This document shows positions 35,951 to 43,231 of a DNA stretch of 64,000 nt, in pieces (within the stretch, counting starts at the first letter, position 1; each line of letters begins with the position of its first letter). The notes below the pieces were generated by a model. The model was given only the letters and a program-made list of their open reading frames with translations. It made no database searches and had not been told where the DNA came from. The stretch is from Candidatus Saccharicenans sp. (GTDB taxonomy: Bacteria; Acidobacteriota; Aminicenantia; Aminicenantales; Saccharicenantaceae): assembly GCA_026414545.1 (NCBI GenBank), contig JAOAIU010000048.1, forward strand, positions 62,001 through 126,000, in the 5' to 3' direction. The position numbers and the translations under genes are program-made.

Positions 35951-36685
35951 TCAGTTCTTCTTAGGAATGATAACTTTTACCATAGTCGGCCGCAGAAGTC
36001 TATTATGAAGGAGGTAGCCTTTCTGCAATTCTTCTTTTATTTCCGGCTCGCTGACCTCATCCGATTCCTCCGAGACCAGGGCATGGTGAAGGCTGGGGTC
36101 GAACTTATTGTTATCGAGCTCAATCGGTCTGACCCCATGCTTCTTGATCAGGTTCAGCAGCATCCTGTAAATCAGTTCCACTCCTTCACGGAAAGTTTTC
36201 CCGTCAACTTCTTCTTCGGAGGTCTTTAGAGCCCGCTCAAAATTATCGAGGATGGGCAGGATGTCCCGCAGCAGGTCGCTCAGGGCATATTGAAAGTAAT
36301 CTTCCTTTTCCCTTTCCATTCTCTTCCTGACATTATCGAGCTCGGCCACCGACCGTAGAAACTTGTCTTTCAGGTCTTCCACAGCCTTTTTAAGCTCGGC
36401 TATTTCCCGGTCCTTGCCTTCCAGCTCAGCTTGAAGTTTATTTACGGTTTCCTTGAGGTCTGGCTGAGCCTCCCCCGTCGCGCCGCCGGCAGAGCAGGTT
36501 GTTTCCTTCCCCTCACTTTCTTCCTGCAGGTATTCTATCTCCTCTTGCTCGCTAACCTTAAAACCGGCTTCCGCCCCGGGAGCTTTTTCGCTGACTTTCA
36601 ATTCTGTTTTTTCTTCTTTCTCTTCAGGCCGATGGGTAGCATTCAGGTCAGCAGCCTGGTTTTTTTCTGATTTTTTTCCGCTCAT
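35951..36685 (-). CDS. grpE: Nucleotide exchange factor GrpE
   Basis: 244 residues. A long acidic, low-complexity N-terminus (about 1-75, rich in Glu and Lys) precedes the coiled-coil dimer helix (ELEGKDREIAELKKAVEDL) and the compact beta domain (FDPSLHHALV). LDNFERAL is typical of the family. It removes ADP from DnaK. It overlaps the hrcA stop by 4 nt (ATGA) and lies 2 nt before dnaK. Confidence 0.96.
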   Translation of the reverse strand: MSGKKSEKNQAADLNATHRPEEKEEKTELKVSEKAPGAEAGFKVSEQEEIEYLQEESEGKETTCSAGGATGEAQPDLKETVNKLQAELEGKDREIAELKKAVEDLKDKFLRSVAELDNVRKRMEREKEDYFQYALSDLLRDILPILDNFERALKTSEEEVDGKTFREGVELIYRMLLNLIKKHGVRPIELDNNKFDPSLHHALVSEESDEVSEPEIKEELQKGYLLHNRLLRPTMVKVIIPKKN

Positions 36686-37743
36686 AGCTCCACTCCTTTT
36701 TCCAGGATGGTGATGGTCCGGGTTAGACGTCTGGCCACGTTATCAACCAGGGGAATTATCTTGTCGTAGGGCAACCTCTTTGGTCCGATAATACCCAGCG
36801 AGCCCAGAACCTGGTTCCGGTAACCATAGTGGGAGAGAATCAGAGAACAATCGGCAATCTCTGGAAGTTGCAACTCCGAGCCGATTATGACCTTGACCCT
36901 TTCCAGACTGATCAGGTCTGACAGCAGACGAGCCAGGTTGGCCTTCTCCTCGAAATTCTGGAACAGAGACTTCAGCTTGTTGAAGTCAAAGAGCTCAGCC
37001 TTGTCCAGCAACCGAGCTGTGCCCTGCAGAAAAATCTTGCCTTCTTCTTTTTCTAAGGAGGGAGAGCTCCGCAACAGGGCAATTAGTTTTTCCACCAGGT
37101 CTTCATATCTCATTTTCAGCCGGGGCAATTCCCGGAACAGGTAATCACGAACATGGGACAGGCTCTTGCCGCGAAAATTCTGGTTGAGATACTGAGCCGC
37201 CCGGTCCAGTTCCGTCTGGGTGAACAGAGTCTGGGTTTCGAAAATCTCGGTCTGAACCAGGTTAAAGGTCGAAAGCAGGACAATCATCACCCGATTATCT
37301 TTCAGCTTAACAAACCGGACCTGGTCGAAAGCCACCCGGGAGATGTGCGGAGAAATGACAAAAGCCAGATTGTCAGAACTGCTGGCCAGAATCTGGCTGA
37401 CCTGGAGCAGCAGGTTGTCCAGTTCTCCCGAGCCCACCTTCAATTCTTCCGGGTAGATGCGGAGTTCATCCGGCATTGCCCGCAGAGTTTCGGCCAGGAG
37501 AGTGTTGACGTAGGACCTGATCCCCTCATCGGTAGGCAACCTTCCGGCAGAAGTATGGGGCTGGTAGAGAAATCCCTGTCTCTCCAGGCTGGCCATGGCA
37601 TTCCTGATGGTGGCCGGGGATATCCTGAAATTTAGCTTTTGAGCCAGAAGCCCGGAACTAACCGGTTTTCCGGTTTCAAGGTAGGAAGCCACTGTAAGAT
37701 TTAATATAATTTTTTCTTTATTTTCTAATCTTGAGTAAGACAT
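36682..37743 (-). CDS. hrcA: Heat-inducible transcription repressor HrcA
   Basis: 353 residues, normal length. An N-terminal winged helix (KPVSSGLLAQKLNFRISPATIRNAMASLE) is followed by a GAF-like domain and ends with the family's GPKRLPYDKIIPLV segment. HrcA classically represses grpE-dnaK-dnaJ by binding CIRCE and is activated by GroEL. It heads the operon hrcA-grpE-dnaK-dnaJ-rsmE-kinase. No CIRCE sequence was found upstream; instead a different inverted repeat overlaps the -35 box (see the regulatory entry). Confidence 0.96.
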   Translation of the reverse strand: MSYSRLENKEKIILNLTVASYLETGKPVSSGLLAQKLNFRISPATIRNAMASLERQGFLYQPHTSAGRLPTDEGIRSYVNTLLAETLRAMPDELRIYPEELKVGSGELDNLLLQVSQILASSSDNLAFVISPHISRVAFDQVRFVKLKDNRVMIVLLSTFNLVQTEIFETQTLFTQTELDRAAQYLNQNFRGKSLSHVRDYLFRELPRLKMRYEDLVEKLIALLRSSPSLEKEEGKIFLQGTARLLDKAELFDFNKLKSLFQNFEEKANLARLLSDLISLERVKVIIGSELQLPEIADCSLILSHYGYRNQVLGSLGIIGPKRLPYDKIIPLVDNVARRLTRTITILEKGVEL

Positions 37744-37760
37744 TTTTCCCTTTCTTATTT

Positions 37761-37794
37761 TATTTACCTCAAAATATTGATTTTGTCAATCAAT
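37761..37794 (-). promoter_or_regulatory. Candidate hrcA promoter with an overlapping inverted repeat (possible operator)
   Basis: On the minus strand TTGACA (37784-37789) is followed after 17 nt by TAAATA. The -35 lies inside the perfect inverted repeat ATTGATT-N5-AATCAAT (37776-37794). A repressor bound here would block RNA polymerase. The sequence is unlike CIRCE (TTAGCACTC-N9-GAGTGCTAA), and I found no CIRCE elsewhere upstream. Confidence 0.5.
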
Positions 37795-37810
37795 TCTGGA
37801 GACTGCTAAA

Positions 37811-38617
37811 TTATACAATGGCCAGGCCGGCGTAACCCACTACCTCCCTATAATCTCCGGTCCTTTCTCCAGAGGTCTGGTAGCTGATTAGGCGGCCTTC
37901 CCTGGCCCCAAGCACCCGGGCTGCGGCCAGCATGGCTGCCGTCGGCTGGAAACCGCACATGGATATACCGAAGGAAGTTACCACTCTGACCAGTCCTTCA
38001 GGGTCCAGCTTCTCGATGAAGCTTATGGCCTTGAAATCAAGTTCCTCAGCTACCTTTTTACTGACATAATGACTCATATCAGTGGAGGCCACCAGCAAAG
38101 CCTGCTGACCGAATTTCTTTACAGCCTCAGCCAGAGCCCTTCCGAGCTGGCTCAGCTCAGGCCAGCCAGCCTGATAAGAAACCATGATGGGCACAATGGA
38201 AACATCCGGTCTGAAGTACTGAAGAAAAGGAACCTGGACTTCAATGGAATGTTCTTTCCGATGAGCCTCCGGGTCGCGGCTGATCAGGTCTGTTTCTTCA
38301 GCTACCAGGTCGGCCAGACGGGGCTCAATTTTTGCTTCGCCCAATGGAGTCAGCCAGCTGCCGCGGTCAAAAAGGGCAAACAAGGAACTTATGCGGTGAT
38401 GGGCCGGAGACAGGATAATGATATTTTCCGGTATTTCCACCGCCGAATACACCATCCCGGCCACCGGGCCAGAATACTCGTAACCAGCATGCGGAGCCAC
38501 TACTCCGACCGCCTTTATCTTTTTCTCCACATCCCTGATAAAGGACTGAATGGTATTTTTCAAGAGGTCCGGGTCATCCGGGTAAAAATAGCCGGCCACA
38601 TATGGCAACCTTTTCAT
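37811..38617 (-). CDS. Memo-family protein (AmmeMemoRadiSam system protein B)
   Basis: 268 residues with the Memo signature APHAGYEYSGPVAGMVY and the pair HSIEVQVPFLQYF and VASTDMSHY, which supply the conserved metal-binding His and Asp residues. Memo is related to extradiol dioxygenases. In bacteria it is often grouped with an AMMECR1 protein and a radical SAM enzyme; neither is present here. It is the last gene after lysine-ketoglutarate reductase and saccharopine dehydrogenase, with 26 nt spacing, so it may be co-expressed with them. The substrate is unknown. Confidence 0.9.
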   Translation of the reverse strand: MKRLPYVAGYFYPDDPDLLKNTIQSFIRDVEKKIKAVGVVAPHAGYEYSGPVAGMVYSAVEIPENIIILSPAHHRISSLFALFDRGSWLTPLGEAKIEPRLADLVAEETDLISRDPEAHRKEHSIEVQVPFLQYFRPDVSIVPIMVSYQAGWPELSQLGRALAEAVKKFGQQALLVASTDMSHYVSKKVAEELDFKAISFIEKLDPEGLVRVVTSFGISMCGFQPTAAMLAAARVLGAREGRLISYQTSGERTGDYREVVGYAGLAIV

Positions 38618-38643
38618 CTTGGCCCTCCTTCCTGAGCCGGGGC

Positions 38644-39966
38644 TCAGATGAAATTTTTTTCTTCTTTGAAGGCCAGACCCAGCGATTGCAGCTCGGCCAG
38701 AATCGGTTGATATATTTCGGCCACCGTAGGTGTCAGCACTCCGCTGCTGTGGATCCTTCCTTCCAGTATCAATTTTACACCAATAGCCACCGGCAGACCA
38801 ACCGTCCTGGACATGGAAGTATGGCCATGCGGCTGACCGAAGTCTATGAGGGTAGAGGTAATTTTTTCCCGCCTCTTTCCCGGGTATTCAGCCACAATTT
38901 CATGTTGCAGAACGGTCATATCACGCTCGCCTTCCCTGTATTTCAATTTATCAACCATCAGCGAAACCAGCAGGTCAAGCGGAGAAATCTTTCTGGAAGG
39001 AAGGGGATGCTCGCTGAATAACCCGAGCCAGTCCAGGCTCTTGATGACTTCAGAGTTGGCCTCAAGTTTGAGCCTGGCTGCCAGCGCATCTTTAAGGTCA
39101 GCACTTTCTCCCAGGCCCAGGTACTCCCTCATGAAACCGGCATAGGTTTCTGCCCGCCACTCTTTTTCGGTTATGTCCAGCAAACCCAGCTCCCCTATCT
39201 TTTTCATCTTGAGGCACCAGCCGGGATAGCGCAATGTTCCTCTGAGCATGGTCCTGGCCTCGGGGATGCCATAAGTTTCGGTGTAGGAAACAGAATTCCG
39301 GTTGGGGTAACCTTCAAAGAGCCCGAGGCCCGGAATTTCAATCATCTTATAATGAGCGAAAAGCTCTTCGGCCGGCACCACCACTTCCGACCCGTCCAGA
39401 AGATAGCGGGCCTCATTCCGGCCGGCCAGAAGAACGCCCCTCGGGCTCCAAGAGAATTTATAACCAAAGGGATTATCCCTGGCCTCGGGAGCCGGCAGCC
39501 CGCCACAGTAAGATATGAAGCTCACCACCCGGCCACCGGAGTTGTGCACTTCATGGATCAACCTCATGGCTTCCATGTGGTCAATTCCCGGGTCGAGGCC
39601 AAGTTCGTTAAGAAATACCAGGCCCTTTTCCCTCGCCTTTCCGTCCAGAGCCTTCATGGCCGGGCTGACATATGAAGCGGTTACCAGATGTTTATTGAGT
39701 TCCAGGCAGATTTCCGCCACATAGGGATGAAAGGTATACGGGACCATGCTGACCACCACCTCGCCGCCGGACAGTAATCGCACCAGGGCCTGGCGGTCCT
39801 GCAGGTCGAGCTGGAACACCCGACCACGGGGATGGTTCCCGACCAGGCTGCGGGCCCGCTCCAGGTCAAGGTCAGCCACCATCAGTTCCAGGTCATCATA
39901 ACCGAGAAGGTATTCAATCAACGGACCGGCAACCAGCCCGGCTCCCAGAAGGCAGACTCTTCTCAT
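38644..39966 (-). CDS. Saccharopine dehydrogenase (glutamate-forming type)
   Basis: 440 residues. An N-terminal Rossmann fold opens with VCLLGAGLVAGPL, followed by a saccharopine reductase-like catalytic region (ELGLDPGIDHMEAMRLI, GGLPAPEARDNPFGYKFSWSPRG). The layout equals the C-terminal half of eukaryotic alpha-aminoadipic semialdehyde synthase and fungal Lys9. It splits saccharopine to glutamate and aminoadipate semialdehyde, or makes it in the reverse direction. It directly follows a lysine-ketoglutarate reductase gene (34 nt), which supports lysine breakdown. Confidence 0.88.
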   Translation of the reverse strand: MRRVCLLGAGLVAGPLIEYLLGYDDLELMVADLDLERARSLVGNHPRGRVFQLDLQDRQALVRLLSGGEVVVSMVPYTFHPYVAEICLELNKHLVTASYVSPAMKALDGKAREKGLVFLNELGLDPGIDHMEAMRLIHEVHNSGGRVVSFISYCGGLPAPEARDNPFGYKFSWSPRGVLLAGRNEARYLLDGSEVVVPAEELFAHYKMIEIPGLGLFEGYPNRNSVSYTETYGIPEARTMLRGTLRYPGWCLKMKKIGELGLLDITEKEWRAETYAGFMREYLGLGESADLKDALAARLKLEANSEVIKSLDWLGLFSEHPLPSRKISPLDLLVSLMVDKLKYREGERDMTVLQHEIVAEYPGKRREKITSTLIDFGQPHGHTSMSRTVGLPVAIGVKLILEGRIHSSGVLTPTVAEIYQPILAELQSLGLAFKEEKNFI

Positions 39967-40000
39967 CGTAAACCTCGCTATTCTGACTAAAATTTTTTCT

Positions 40001-41311
40001 CTATTTCAGGTAATTTTCCAGGTAACGGTAATCCGGGGTGAGCTCGCCATTGTACACAATGATAGCTCTTTTCAGCACGGGGTCGAGTTCCAACCGGTCA
40101 AAAGGGCGTTTATAATCGGCCAGGGCTAGATCTGGGACATATCTTTTCAAACCCTGGCTGAAATAGGTTGAAGACTCGATCGGGAGTTCAGCGGGCAGAT
40201 TATAGACAGCCAGGACCACCGGCCCCTGACCCTGGAACCCGTCTCTGGATTCTCCCGTGGCCGGGTCATAGACATAAACCGGCTTTTCCGAATCCGTGGC
40301 TCGGACCGTGCTCTCGATGGAGCCATCGATGTCGCAGGTGATATCACCAATTACCTGAAGTCTGGGCTGTTCTTTGGTTCCGTAGAGTTTTTGCAGAAAT
40401 TTTCTGGTCACAAACCGGGGATACTTTGGCGTCCAGAATATGCCGTTTATAAGGATATTGAGATAGGGCAAATATTCCTCAGATACCGGGTAATACTTTT
40501 CCGGGTTCTGGTAATAATCCTGGAGGTCAAAAGGCTGCGGTCCTTTCGGCCTGACCATATCTTCTTCCTTGAAGACAACCTTGTACACCCGGTGCGGCGA
40601 AAAATAACCCTTTTCCACCGTTTCCGCCAGCTCAGAAGGTTTAATCTCCACCGCTGGCAGCAGGTCATACACCTCCTGGGCGCCCTGGGACACGTGACCG
40701 TAACCAAAAAAACCGCAGATAAAAGGGCTTATCTCAGGCGGTAGTCCCCTGTCAACTATTTCCTGGCCAACAGCCCTGACCTCTTCCTTGATTTCGGTCA
40801 GGCTGGCATAGTAAATAGCCTGCTTTATCCTCTCGAAGGAGGTATGCAGCCCCAGAAGTTTCAGTCTCTGGCCATAGGCCCAGAGGGAATCAACCATCCC
40901 GGCCTGACCGGCATAGTTGCCAAAAAACAGAACCCGGCGGCCCTGGTCATCGGTCATCTTCTCGTAGTCGATCAGGGTGCAACCCAGTTCCATTATCTTC
41001 CTGAGCATGGGCATATTGTGAGCCTGGCCTTTAATTGTATGGGAGAAAAAAACATAAACCTTGCCCGGCTCGAATAGTCCAGTGGGAATCTCCTTGATGG
41101 CCAGTACCACCCGGCTCGGGCAGAGGTCTTCCTGGACCACCGCCCCGGCCGAGCGAAACTCGCTGTCGGGGAAAACCCTGATGTCCGAGGGCTGAACAAA
41201 GAATTGCAGGGGGTATCTTTCCTGGAGTTCACGGACATGGGAAGGGATCAACGGAACCCGTCTCTCCCAGCGGCTGATATCTTCCCGTCTGATGCCAATA
41301 TTTATTTTCAT
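40001..41311 (-). CDS. Lysine-ketoglutarate reductase-type (saccharopine-forming) dehydrogenase
   Basis: The ATG at 41311 begins MKINIGIRREDISRWERRVPL and is preferred to the upstream one. The 436-residue protein has the alanine dehydrogenase/transhydrogenase-like N-terminal fold (ERRVPLIPSHV) with LIDYEKMTDDQGRRVLFFG and GYGHVSQGAQEVYDLL, as in the LKR half of AASS. It should condense lysine with 2-oxoglutarate using NAD(P)H. Together with the next gene it rebuilds the split form of the bifunctional eukaryotic enzyme. It diverges from cysS. Confidence 0.85.
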   Translation of the reverse strand: MKINIGIRREDISRWERRVPLIPSHVRELQERYPLQFFVQPSDIRVFPDSEFRSAGAVVQEDLCPSRVVLAIKEIPTGLFEPGKVYVFFSHTIKGQAHNMPMLRKIMELGCTLIDYEKMTDDQGRRVLFFGNYAGQAGMVDSLWAYGQRLKLLGLHTSFERIKQAIYYASLTEIKEEVRAVGQEIVDRGLPPEISPFICGFFGYGHVSQGAQEVYDLLPAVEIKPSELAETVEKGYFSPHRVYKVVFKEEDMVRPKGPQPFDLQDYYQNPEKYYPVSEEYLPYLNILINGIFWTPKYPRFVTRKFLQKLYGTKEQPRLQVIGDITCDIDGSIESTVRATDSEKPVYVYDPATGESRDGFQGQGPVVLAVYNLPAELPIESSTYFSQGLKRYVPDLALADYKRPFDRLELDPVLKRAIIVYNGELTPDYRYLENYLK

Positions 41312-41422
41312 TATTAGTCCTTTGAATGATAAAGTAGGCAAATATTATGTCATATTTTGAGAAACAAGGTCAAACTGATCCGTCTAACTGTAAGACACTG
41401 ATCATCTCATGTTTTCTGCCTA

Positions 41423-41451
41423 TTGACGCCCCATCAAGGTTTGGACATAAT
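41423..41451 (+). promoter_or_regulatory. Strong promoter placing the cysS transcript start at its ATG
   Basis: TTGACG (41423-41428), exactly 17 nt, then CATAAT (41446-41451): 5/6 matches at each box. The +1 would be about 41458-41459, the A of the cysS ATG, so the mRNA would have no leader. The TTG in the ORF track is actually the -35 box. Confidence 0.6.
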
Positions 41452-41458
41452 AGACAGG

Positions 41459-42853
41459 ATGATTCGCTTTTTTAACACGCTTTCTGGCTCCCTGGAGGAA
41501 TTCCGGCCCCTCAAGGAAGGAGAAGTCCGCCTGTATACCTGTGGCCCCACGGTCTATGATTATCCCCACATCGGTAATTACCGGGCCTATATTTTTGAAG
41601 ACCTTCTAAAGAGATTCCTGCTTCTGGCCGGCTTTAAGGTTATCCATGTCATGAACATCACCGACGTGGATGATAAGACCATTAAAGGAGCAGCCCGTCA
41701 GGGTGTTTCACTCCAGGAATATACCGCCAAGTACATTTCGGCCTTCTTCGAAGACCTGAAGGTCCTGAGAATCATGCCAGCCGATATCTACCCCCGGGCC
41801 ACCGAGCATATCCCCGACATGGTCAGGATGGTCAGGGGATTGCTGGACAGGGGCTATGCTTACTACAAGGATGGCTCCGTGTATTTCAGCATCCAGAAAT
41901 TCCCGGCCTACGGTCGCCTGGCCAAGATTGACCTGGAAGAGCTCAAGGCCGGGGCCCGGGTGGACAGCGACGAATACGAAAAAGAGAGCGTCCACGATTT
42001 TGCCCTGTGGAAGAAAGCCAAGGAGGGCGAGCCCTTCTGGGAAACCGAGCTCGGCTCCGGTCGGCCGGGCTGGCACATAGAATGCTCGGCCATGAGCACC
42101 AGGTATCTTGGCCCCAGCATCGATATTCACTGCGGCGGCATAGATAACATCTTCCCCCACCACGAGAACGAGATCGCTCAATCGGAAGCTTACTACGGAC
42201 AGAAATTCGTCAATTACTGGCTGCACTGCCATCACCTGGTGGTCGAGGGCGAAAAAATGTCCAAGTCCAGGGGCAATTTTTACACCCTGCGCGACCTGCT
42301 GGAGCGCGGAGTGGACCCGGTCGACCTGCGCTTTTTCCTGCTCTCCACTCATTACCGCAAAATGCTTAATTTTACCTTCGATAGCCTGGAGCAGGCTAAA
42401 GCTTCCCGGCAGAGAATCCTTGATTTTGTCTATGAGCTGGAACACCGAACCTTTGCCGCCGGTTCCGCGTCAGAAGTCCAGTCCCTGGCCGAGAAAATGC
42501 TGTCCAATTTCAGGGAAGCTCTGGCCGACGACCTTAATATTTCAGCCGCCCTGGCCGCGTTGTTTGAGTTCATCAGGGAGATAAATTCCAGGCTGTCCCG
42601 CGAGCAGGTCAAGCAGGACGACTCGGTTGCCATTCTGCGGGCGCTGGCCGAACTGGACCGGGTGCTGGCCATCCTGCCCGAAAAAAGAGAAGATGCGCTG
42701 TCGCCGGAGCTCATGGAGAAAATCGAGCAGCGTCAGAAGGCCAGGAAAGAAAAGAACTTTGCTCTGGCCGATGCCCTCCGGGAAGAACTGAGTCAGCGCG
42801 GAATAATACTGGAAGATACAAAAGAAGGCGTCAGGTGGAAAAGGATAAAGTAA
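41459..42853 (+). CDS. cysS: Cysteine-tRNA ligase
   Basis: 464 residues from the ATG at 41459. Class I motifs: YTCGPTVYDYPHIGNYRA with the HIGH-like HIGN and a zinc Cys, GWHIECSAMS and HHENEIAQSEAYYG with further zinc ligands, and KMSKS in GEKMSKSRGNF. The C-terminal DALR-like anticodon region is complete. It charges tRNA-Cys. No SD lies before the ATG; instead a promoter puts the transcription start at it, implying leaderless translation. It overlaps the next gene by 19 nt. Confidence 0.97.
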   Translation: MIRFFNTLSGSLEEFRPLKEGEVRLYTCGPTVYDYPHIGNYRAYIFEDLLKRFLLLAGFKVIHVMNITDVDDKTIKGAARQGVSLQEYTAKYISAFFEDLKVLRIMPADIYPRATEHIPDMVRMVRGLLDRGYAYYKDGSVYFSIQKFPAYGRLAKIDLEELKAGARVDSDEYEKESVHDFALWKKAKEGEPFWETELGSGRPGWHIECSAMSTRYLGPSIDIHCGGIDNIFPHHENEIAQSEAYYGQKFVNYWLHCHHLVVEGEKMSKSRGNFYTLRDLLERGVDPVDLRFFLLSTHYRKMLNFTFDSLEQAKASRQRILDFVYELEHRTFAAGSASEVQSLAEKMLSNFREALADDLNISAALAALFEFIREINSRLSREQVKQDDSVAILRALAELDRVLAILPEKREDALSPELMEKIEQRQKARKEKNFALADALREELSQRGIILEDTKEGVRWKRIK

Positions 42854-43206
42854 GCTCCCTTCCTTTCGGCCGCTGGGGGGAGCAGATGGCCGCAGAATAC
42901 CTGGAGAAAAAAGGCTTCCGGATTCTCGAGCGGCATTTTCAATTCCAGCATGCCGAAATCGACCTGGTGGCCCGCGACGGAGATTACCTGGTCTTCATCG
43001 AGGTTAAAACCCGAAGCTCGGACGACTTCGGCTGTCCGGAAGAAGCCATCACCGAGCGCAAAAAGGCTTATCTCAAAAGAGCCGCCGAAGGTTATCTTTA
43101 CTTAAATCAGCTCAATAACGTTGACTGCCGTTTTGATGTCATCAGCATCCTTTTTTCTGACGGGCAGCCGCCGGTGGTTGAACATCTGGTCAACGCCTTT
43201 GAATAA
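42835..43206 (+). CDS. YraN-family (UPF0102) nuclease-like protein
   Basis: 123 residues from a GTG inside the end of cysS. The sequence has the family pattern GRWGEQMAAEYLEKKGFRILERHF, then AEIDLVARDGDYLVFIEVKTR, which is the Asp/Glu-x-Lys arrangement of Holliday-junction-resolvase-like nucleases. Its cellular role is unresolved in the family. It is translated with cysS (19 nt overlap) and precedes the secreted M14 gene by 25 nt. Confidence 0.92.
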   Translation: MEKDKVSSLPFGRWGEQMAAEYLEKKGFRILERHFQFQHAEIDLVARDGDYLVFIEVKTRSSDDFGCPEEAITERKKAYLKRAAEGYLYLNQLNNVDCRFDVISILFSDGQPPVVEHLVNAFE

Positions 43207-43231
43207 TTTGAAATACTTTTTCAGGAGATAG

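Noticed and set aside
36682-37810. CIRCE element expected in front of hrcA
   Set aside because: I searched upstream of hrcA for TTAGCACTC-N9-GAGTGCTAA and close variants and found none; only the different inverted repeat is reported.
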